Positions 6,149 through 9,587 of a DNA stretch of 9,587 bases are shown piece by piece. Source of the DNA: Actinomycetota bacterium (GTDB taxonomy: Bacteria; Actinomycetota; Humimicrobiia; Humimicrobiales; Humimicrobiaceae); the NCBI GenBank assembly GCA_028697935.1, contig JAQVEM010000051.1:1-9587 (forward strand), in the 5' to 3' direction. A program made the translations under genes and the position numbers. The notes under the pieces were generated by a model. It was not told where the DNA came from and searched no databases. It saw nothing but the letters and a program-made list of their open reading frames with translations. Numbering within the stretch: the stretch's first letter is position 1; each line of letters starts with the position of its first letter.

Positions 6149-6691
6149 ATGGAACCTAGATTAAAAGAAAAGTATAATAAGGAAATTGTTCCTAAAATGT
6201 TGAAAGAATATAAATTTAAAAATGTGATGGAAGTACCCAGAATAGAAAAGATTTGCATTAATATGGGCGTTGGTTCTGCAACCCAGAATATAAAAGAGCT
6301 GGAATCTGCAAGCCAGGAACTCGCAGTTATTTCAGGGCAGAAACCTATTATAACTAAAGCGAGGAAATCAATTGCAGGCTTTAAGCTAAGAGAAGGAAAC
6401 CCGATCGGGTGTATGGTTACATTAAGAGGCAATAGAATGTATGAGTTTTTGGACAGGCTGTTAAATGTTGCAATTCCGAGAATCAGGGATTTCAGAGGTC
6501 TTTCCAGAAAAAGTTTTGATGGTCGTGGAAATTATACTCTTGGAATAAAGGAGCAGTTAATTTTTCCGGAAGTAAGTTATGATAGCGTTTTAAGTGTTAA
6601 GGGTATGAATATAACTATAACTACAACAGCTAAAAACGATGAAGAAGCAATATTTTTACTTGAAGAATTTGGGTTTCCATTCAAAAAATAA
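6149..6691 (+). CDS. rplE: 50S ribosomal protein L5
   Basis: The 180-residue product is the standard bacterial L5 length. It shows MEVPRIEKICINMGVG (27-42), the family signature segment ELAVISGQKPIITKARKS (57-74), the loop FRGLSRKSFDGRGNYTLGI (115-133), FPEVSYD (139-145) and the closing DEEAIFLLEEFGFPFKK. L5 binds 5S rRNA with L18 to form the central protuberance and contacts P-site tRNA and S13 of the small subunit. Start ATG 6149 follows GGTGAT (6138-6143) at 5 bases, the same GATCACC-pairing SD type as rplP. The gene lies 29 bases after rplX and 28 before rpsN. Confidence 0.98.
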   Translation: MEPRLKEKYNKEIVPKMLKEYKFKNVMEVPRIEKICINMGVGSATQNIKELESASQELAVISGQKPIITKARKSIAGFKLREGNPIGCMVTLRGNRMYEFLDRLLNVAIPRIRDFRGLSRKSFDGRGNYTLGIKEQLIFPEVSYDSVLSVKGMNITITTTAKNDEEAIFLLEEFGFPFKK

Positions 6692-6719
6692 AAATTTTAA
6701 GTTTTAAGGAGATAAATAA

Positions 6720-6905
6720 TTGGCAAGGAAATCACTTATAGAGAAACAAAAAAGAGAACCTAAATACAAAACGAGAAAATATAACAGGTGTATTCAGTGT
6801 GGGAGGTCCAGAGGTTTTTATAGAAAGTTTGGGTTATGCAGGATATGCCTTAGAAAAATGGCACATGAGGGGAAAATTCCTGGGCTTACTAAGTCCAGCT
6901 GGTAA
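6720..6905 (+). CDS. rpsN: 30S ribosomal protein S14, zinc-binding short form (type Z)
   Basis: The 61-residue product is the short, zinc-binding S14. It begins ARKSLIEKQKREPKYKTRKY and has two CxxC pairs (C24/C27 and C40/C43), within RCIQCGRSRGFYRKFGLCRI, then the conserved end GKIPGLTKSSW. The longer E. coli-type S14 (about 100 residues) has no such cysteines. S14 sits in the 30S head next to S3, S10 and S19. The start is TTG at 6720, supported by AAGGAGAT (6706-6713), a 6-base spacer and the MARKS N-terminus. Many low-GC bacteria keep a second, zinc-free S14 elsewhere for zinc starvation; this window cannot show whether one exists. Confidence 0.97.
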   Translation: MARKSLIEKQKREPKYKTRKYNRCIQCGRSRGFYRKFGLCRICLRKMAHEGKIPGLTKSSW

Positions 6906-6916
6906 AAGGGAGATAT

Positions 6917-6921
6917 GGAGG
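6917..6921 (+). promoter_or_regulatory. SD that fixes the rpsH start
   Basis: GGAGG lies 6 bases before ATG 6928 and gives S8 its usual N-terminus. The rpsH frame is open back to an ATG at 6799 inside rpsN, but that extension has no SD and no S8-like residues. Confidence 0.85.
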
Positions 6922-6927
6922 ATATAT

Positions 6928-7332
6928 ATGTCGGGTATTACTGACCCTATTTCAGATATGTTGACCAGGATACGGAATGGAGGTATTGCTAGATTAACCA
7001 GCGTAGATATACCGTATTCAAAATTTAAAGCAGAAATAGCAGAAATATTGGATAAAGAAGGTTATATAAAAAGTTATGAAATCCACAAAGATGAGGGCGC
7101 TGGTGGCATAATTAGAGTGTATCTAAAATATGGTAAAAACAGGAAATGTAGTATAAGTGGACTTAAGAGAATAAGTAAGCCGGGACTAAGAGTTTATGTT
7201 AGAAAAGACGAAATTCCAAAAGCACTCGGCGGATTTGGAACAGTTATATTGTCTACATCAAAAGGCGTGCTTACTGATAAGGATGCAAAAAAGCAGCAGG
7301 TTGGTGGAGAAGTAATATGCTTTATATGGTAG
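6928..7332 (+). CDS. rpsH: 30S ribosomal protein S8
   Basis: The 134-residue product from ATG 6928 has the expected S8 start, with TDPISDMLTRIRNG at residues 5-18. The middle carries IPYSKFKAEIAEILDKEGYI (28-47), and the C-terminal signature is GGFGTVILSTSKGVLTDKDA (101-120) followed by GGEVICFIW. S8 is a central binder of 16S rRNA helix 21. In E. coli it represses the spc operon by binding mRNA near the rplE start; I saw no clear copy of that site here. GGFG replaces the commoner GLG(I/V) in the signature, a minor change. It is 22 bases after rpsN. Confidence 0.97.
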   Translation: MSGITDPISDMLTRIRNGGIARLTSVDIPYSKFKAEIAEILDKEGYIKSYEIHKDEGAGGIIRVYLKYGKNRKCSISGLKRISKPGLRVYVRKDEIPKALGGFGTVILSTSKGVLTDKDAKKQQVGGEVICFIW

Positions 7333-7347
7333 AGGAGTGAGTTAAAG

Positions 7348-7899
7348 GTGTCAAGAATAGGAAAGAAACCTATAAATATTCCAGACGATGTAGAGGTTAA
7401 AATAAATGAGGATAATATCGTTGTAAAAGGGAAAGCAGGAGAGCTCTCGCTAAAATATGATAAGAACTCTGTCAGGATAAATATGGAAGATAAAAAATTA
7501 ACTGTTATTCCTCTTTCAAATGACAATGAAGATAGAGCAAAACACGGGCTTTACAGAAGTCTTATCAATAATATGGTTATAGGTGTAACAGATGGTTTTA
7601 ATAAAACCCTGAAGATAGTTGGTGTAGGTTATAGAGTATCAAAAAAGGGTGATAATCTGGAAATATCTGTAGGTTACTCAAATCCAGTAATAGTAAATCC
7701 TCCAGAAGGAATAACTTTTGATGTTCCTGATAATACTACAATAATAGTCAGGGGAATAAATAAAGAGGTAGTTGGACAAACAGCTGCAAAAATTAGAAGT
7801 ATAAGAAAACCCGAGCCTTACAAAGGTAAGGGTATAAGGTATGAGGGTGAAATAATAAAAAGAAAAGTTGGCAAAACGTCAATTGCTTCTGGCAGTTAA
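7348..7899 (+). CDS. rplF: 50S ribosomal protein L6
   Basis: The 183-residue product has the typical L6 start SRIGKKPINIPDDVEVKI and two tandem repeats of the L6 fold, about residues 10-82 and 90-170. NKTLKIVGVGYRV (85-97) opens the second, and the family signature PEPYKGKGIRYEGE is at 155-168. L6 binds helix 97 of 23S rRNA near the sarcin-ricin loop and the base of the L7/L12 stalk, where translation factors act. The start is GTG at 7348 after AGAGGAGTGA (7331-7340). Only 15 bases separate it from rpsH. The C-terminus RKVGKTSIASGS is a few residues longer than in E. coli and not Lys-rich, a small variation. Confidence 0.98.
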   Translation: MSRIGKKPINIPDDVEVKINEDNIVVKGKAGELSLKYDKNSVRINMEDKKLTVIPLSNDNEDRAKHGLYRSLINNMVIGVTDGFNKTLKIVGVGYRVSKKGDNLEISVGYSNPVIVNPPEGITFDVPDNTTIIVRGINKEVVGQTAAKIRSIRKPEPYKGKGIRYEGEIIKRKVGKTSIASGS

Positions 7900-7917
7900 A
7901 CTTTTACAGGAGTTTTA

Positions 7918-8280
7918 ATGAAAAATAAATTTGAAAGAAAAAATAAAAGCTTAAAAAGAAAACTAAGGAATAGTTATAAAGTTAGAAGCGGGAGCGACCG
8001 TCCAAGACTTGTTGTTTATCGCAGCAACAAATATATTTACGGTCAGATATTAGATAATAATACCGGTGCCACAATTACAGGTATATCAAGTAAAAGTATT
8101 GAAAGTAAAAAAGAAGATAAGGGTAAAATTGATATAAGCTTTAGGACCGGTGAAGCCCTGGCTGAAATAGCAAAAAAGAAAAAAATAAGTGAAGTTGTTT
8201 TTGATAGAGGATGCTATAAATACCATGGCAGGGTTAAAGCTCTGGCTGAAGGAGCAAGAAAAGGTGGATTAAAATTTTAA
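7918..8280 (+). CDS. rplR: 50S ribosomal protein L18
   Basis: The 120-residue product is a typical L18. It has a basic N-terminal tail (about 1-25), then RPRLVVYRSNKYIYGQILD (28-46), an acidic and basic middle helix region, and the conserved end VVFDRGCYKYHGRVKALAEG (93-112) closing with ARKGGLKF. L18 binds 5S rRNA and, with L5, carries it into the central protuberance of the 50S subunit. Start ATG 7918 follows AGGAG (7908-7912), 5 bases away. It lies 18 bases after rplF and 23 before rpsE. No anomaly seen. Confidence 0.98.
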   Translation: MKNKFERKNKSLKRKLRNSYKVRSGSDRPRLVVYRSNKYIYGQILDNNTGATITGISSKSIESKKEDKGKIDISFRTGEALAEIAKKKKISEVVFDRGCYKYHGRVKALAEGARKGGLKF

Positions 8281-8303
8281 AATTATCTCCAGGGAGGAAT
8301 TGA

Positions 8304-8801
8304 GTGATTGAATTATCCGAAAATACAGAGTTAGTTGAAAGAGTAATAAAAATTAAAAGAGTAGCCAAAGTAGTAAAAGGTGGCAGGAGATTTAGCTTCA
8401 GTGCTCTGGTAGCGGTAGGCAATATGAATGGTATGGTAGGAGTTGGTTTTGGAAAAGCAAACGAAGTTTCCACTGCAATTCAGAAGGGCATAAACAATGC
8501 AAAAAAAAATATGTTCAGGGTTCCAATAGTTAATGGAACAATACCTTATTCAGTTGAAGGTCGTTTTGGAGCAGGTCATGTTTTTATGAAACCGGCTTCA
8601 CAGGGTAAGGGAGTTATTGCAGGTGGAGCTGTAAGAATAATTGTCGAGCTTGCAGGTGTGAAGGACATTCTTACAAAGTCTCTTGGAAGCGCCAATGCTC
8701 TTAATATAGCCAGAGCAACAGTCGAAGGCTTGAAGATGCTCAGGTTACCCGGGGAGATAGAAGCTTTAAGGGAAAAAGAAAAAGCTGTGGAAGTTAGTTA
8801 A
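8304..8801 (+). CDS. rpsE: 30S ribosomal protein S5
   Basis: The 165-residue product is full-length S5. The N-terminal double-stranded-RNA-binding-like domain includes VERVIKIKRVAKVVKGGRRF (11-30), FSALVAVGN and VGVGFGKANEV. The C-terminal domain runs from about 75, with GRFGAGHVFMKPASQGKGVI (86-105) and the conserved SLGSANALNIARATVEGL (126-143). S5 lies with S3 and S4 at the mRNA entry site and affects decoding accuracy. The start is GTG at 8304 after AGGGAGGAAT (8291-8300). The N-terminus is short, and the C-terminal tail ends in EKAVEVS instead of the usual GKTVEE-type end. Downstream one would expect rpmD, but it is missing. Confidence 0.97.
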   Translation: MIELSENTELVERVIKIKRVAKVVKGGRRFSFSALVAVGNMNGMVGVGFGKANEVSTAIQKGINNAKKNMFRVPIVNGTIPYSVEGRFGAGHVFMKPASQGKGVIAGGAVRIIVELAGVKDILTKSLGSANALNIARATVEGLKMLRLPGEIEALREKEKAVEVS

Positions 8802-8820
8802 TAATGTTTTATTAATTTTT
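8798..8820 (+). other. All-AT hairpin followed by T5 in the rpsE-rplO gap
   Basis: TTAATAA (8798-8804) and TTATTAA (8809-8815) are perfect inverted repeats around a TGTT loop, followed by TTTTT (8816-8820). The first arm overlaps the rpsE stop TAA (8799-8801). A stem made only of A:T pairs is too weak to call a terminator, and rplO and secY must be transcribed through it. It lies where rpmD normally sits. Confidence 0.3.
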
Positions 8821-8842
8821 GTAAATCTGGAAGGAGAAAGTA

Positions 8843-9283
8843 GTGAAACTCTGTGATTTAGGTTCTCCAGAATCTATAAAAAAAAGAAAAAGAGTGGGTC
8901 GGGGGAATAGTTCAGGACATGGGACCACAGCTGGAAGAGGTACCAAAGGTCAGCTCTCACGATCTGGAGGAAAAACCAGAATAGGGTTTGAAGGTGGACA
9001 GATGCCCCTTCAGAGGAGGTTGCCACATCTAAAGGGTTTTAAAAATACTAGAAAGAAAGAAAATAATATCATAAATGTAGGAGAGCTGGACAGGTTTAAT
9101 GAGGGCAGCATTATTGATTATGATTTTTTAGAAAAGAACGGTCTTATAACAAATAAAACAGGTTCTTTAAAAATACTTGGTAAAGGTGAAATTACAAAAA
9201 AAATTACTGTCAGGGCTAATTTTTTTAGTAAAACCGCAATAGGTAAAATAGAAAAAGCTGGTGGAAAAGCAGAGGTGGTTTAG
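8843..9283 (+). CDS. rplO: 50S ribosomal protein L15
   Basis: The 146-residue product matches L15. The extended glycine- and arginine-rich N-terminal arm has KRKRVGRGNSSGHGTTAGRG (14-33), KGQLSRSGG (35-43) and GFEGGQMPLQRRLP (48-61), which threads into 23S rRNA. The globular C-terminal domain follows from about 74, with NVGELDRFNEGSIID and a final KIEKAGGKAEVV. L15 is a late 50S assembly protein. The start is GTG at 8843 after AAGGAG (8831-8836) with a 6-base spacer. The protein starts with MKLCDL where MKLHDL or MKLHEL is usual. It follows rpsE directly, without rpmD, and its stop TAG overlaps the secY start by one base. Confidence 0.97.
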   Translation: MKLCDLGSPESIKKRKRVGRGNSSGHGTTAGRGTKGQLSRSGGKTRIGFEGGQMPLQRRLPHLKGFKNTRKKENNIINVGELDRFNEGSIIDYDFLEKNGLITNKTGSLKILGKGEITKKITVRANFFSKTAIGKIEKAGGKAEVV

Positions 9284-9587
9284 TGTTAAGGGCAATATCA
9301 AATGCTTTCAAGATAAAAGAAATTCGTAACAGAATACTTTTTACGCTTGGTATCCTGGCCCTTTACAGACTTGGTGCTAATATACCTGTACCAGGTGTTG
9401 ATCCAAGTAAAATTTTTGAGCAGGTTGAAGCCGGACTTTTGGGCATGATGGACCTGTTTTCAGGAGGAGCTTTAAGTAATTTTGCAGTGTTTTCACTTGG
9501 CATAATGCCTTATATAACAGCTACTATAATATTACAACTTCTTCAGGTAGTTATCCCAAAACTGGAACAAATGGCTAAAGAAGGTGA
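9283..9587 (+). CDS. secY: Protein translocase subunit SecY, N-terminal part (3' truncated by window)
   Basis: The first 101 codons are present, beginning with GTG at 9283 that shares its G with the rplO stop TAG. AGAGGTGG just upstream inside rplO (9271-9278) can act as SD. The peptide shows a short cytosolic start (AISNAFKIKEIRNRILFTLG), a first membrane helix about 17-34, then IPVPGVDPSKI (34-44), the plug/TM2a region DLFSGGALSNFAVFSLGIMP (57-76) and TM2b ITATIILQLLQVVIPKLEQM. SecY is the pore of the SecYEG channel that moves proteins across or into the inner membrane; placing it after rplO is the standard bacterial spc arrangement. The remaining eight or so helices lie beyond the window. 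Confidence 0.97.
   Translation, partial: MLRAISNAFKIKEIRNRILFTLGILALYRLGANIPVPGVDPSKIFEQVEAGLLGMMDLFSGGALSNFAVFSLGIMPYITATIILQLLQVVIPKLEQMAKEG

Noticed and set aside
6799..6927. Upstream extension of the S8 frame into rpsN
   Set aside because: The frame is open, but the residues are not S8-like, it overlaps S14 in another frame and no SD precedes ATG 6799. The SD at 6917-6921 and the family N-terminus fix the start at 6928.
1..9587. Hidden novel system, mobile element, CRISPR array or RNA gene
   Set aside because: Known ribosomal protein genes, tuf and secY fill almost the whole window with gaps of at most 41 bases. I saw no direct repeats, transposase fragments, tRNA-like folds or foreign-looking segments.

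Overview
This window is one strand of a bacterial S10-spc ribosomal protein superoperon. It starts in the last 39 codons of the elongation factor EF-Tu gene (tuf) and ends 101 codons into the protein translocase gene secY. Between them are 20 complete ribosomal protein genes, all on the + strand, in this order: rpsJ(S10), rplC(L3), rplD(L4), rplW(L23), rplB(L2), rpsS(S19), rplV(L22), rpsC(S3), rplP(L16), rpmC(L29), rpsQ(S17), rplN(L14), rplX(L24), rplE(L5), rpsN(S14), rpsH(S8), rplF(L6), rplR(L18), rpsE(S5), rplO(L15). This is the classic bacterial order except that rpmD (L30), normally between rpsE and rplO, is absent; only 41 non-coding bases lie there.

Layout: positions 1-122 hold the tuf 3' end, which suggests a str operon (tuf last) running directly into the S10 operon. 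Positions 158-5392 correspond to the classical S10 operon, and 5407-9587 to the spc operon. No gap exceeds 41 bases and I see no convincing promoter or intrinsic terminator, so the two classical operons look like one transcription unit. Several junctions are very tight: rplD/rplW and rplO/secY overlap by one base, and rplV/rpsC overlap by 23 bases. Together the genes supply core proteins of both ribosomal subunits, and SecY is the membrane channel for secreted proteins.

Organism: a low-GC bacterium. The DNA is AT-rich by eye, arginine is mostly AGA/AGG, starts have good Shine-Dalgarno (SD) sequences of the AAGGAGG or GGTGAT type, and 9 of 21 starts are GTG or TTG. S14 is the short zinc-binding type and L24 carries a four-cysteine ribbon, as in many Gram-positive, thermophilic and deep-branching bacteria. 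The proteins look broadly Firmicutes/Thermotogae-like. The loss of L30 and the long L29 tail would fit a less-studied phylum, but I cannot assign one from this sequence.

I found no hidden accessory system, mobile element, CRISPR array or RNA gene. The points worth a second look are the missing rpmD, the charged C-terminal extension on L29, the frequent non-ATG starts, and a few small hairpins and overlaps that may matter for translational coupling.
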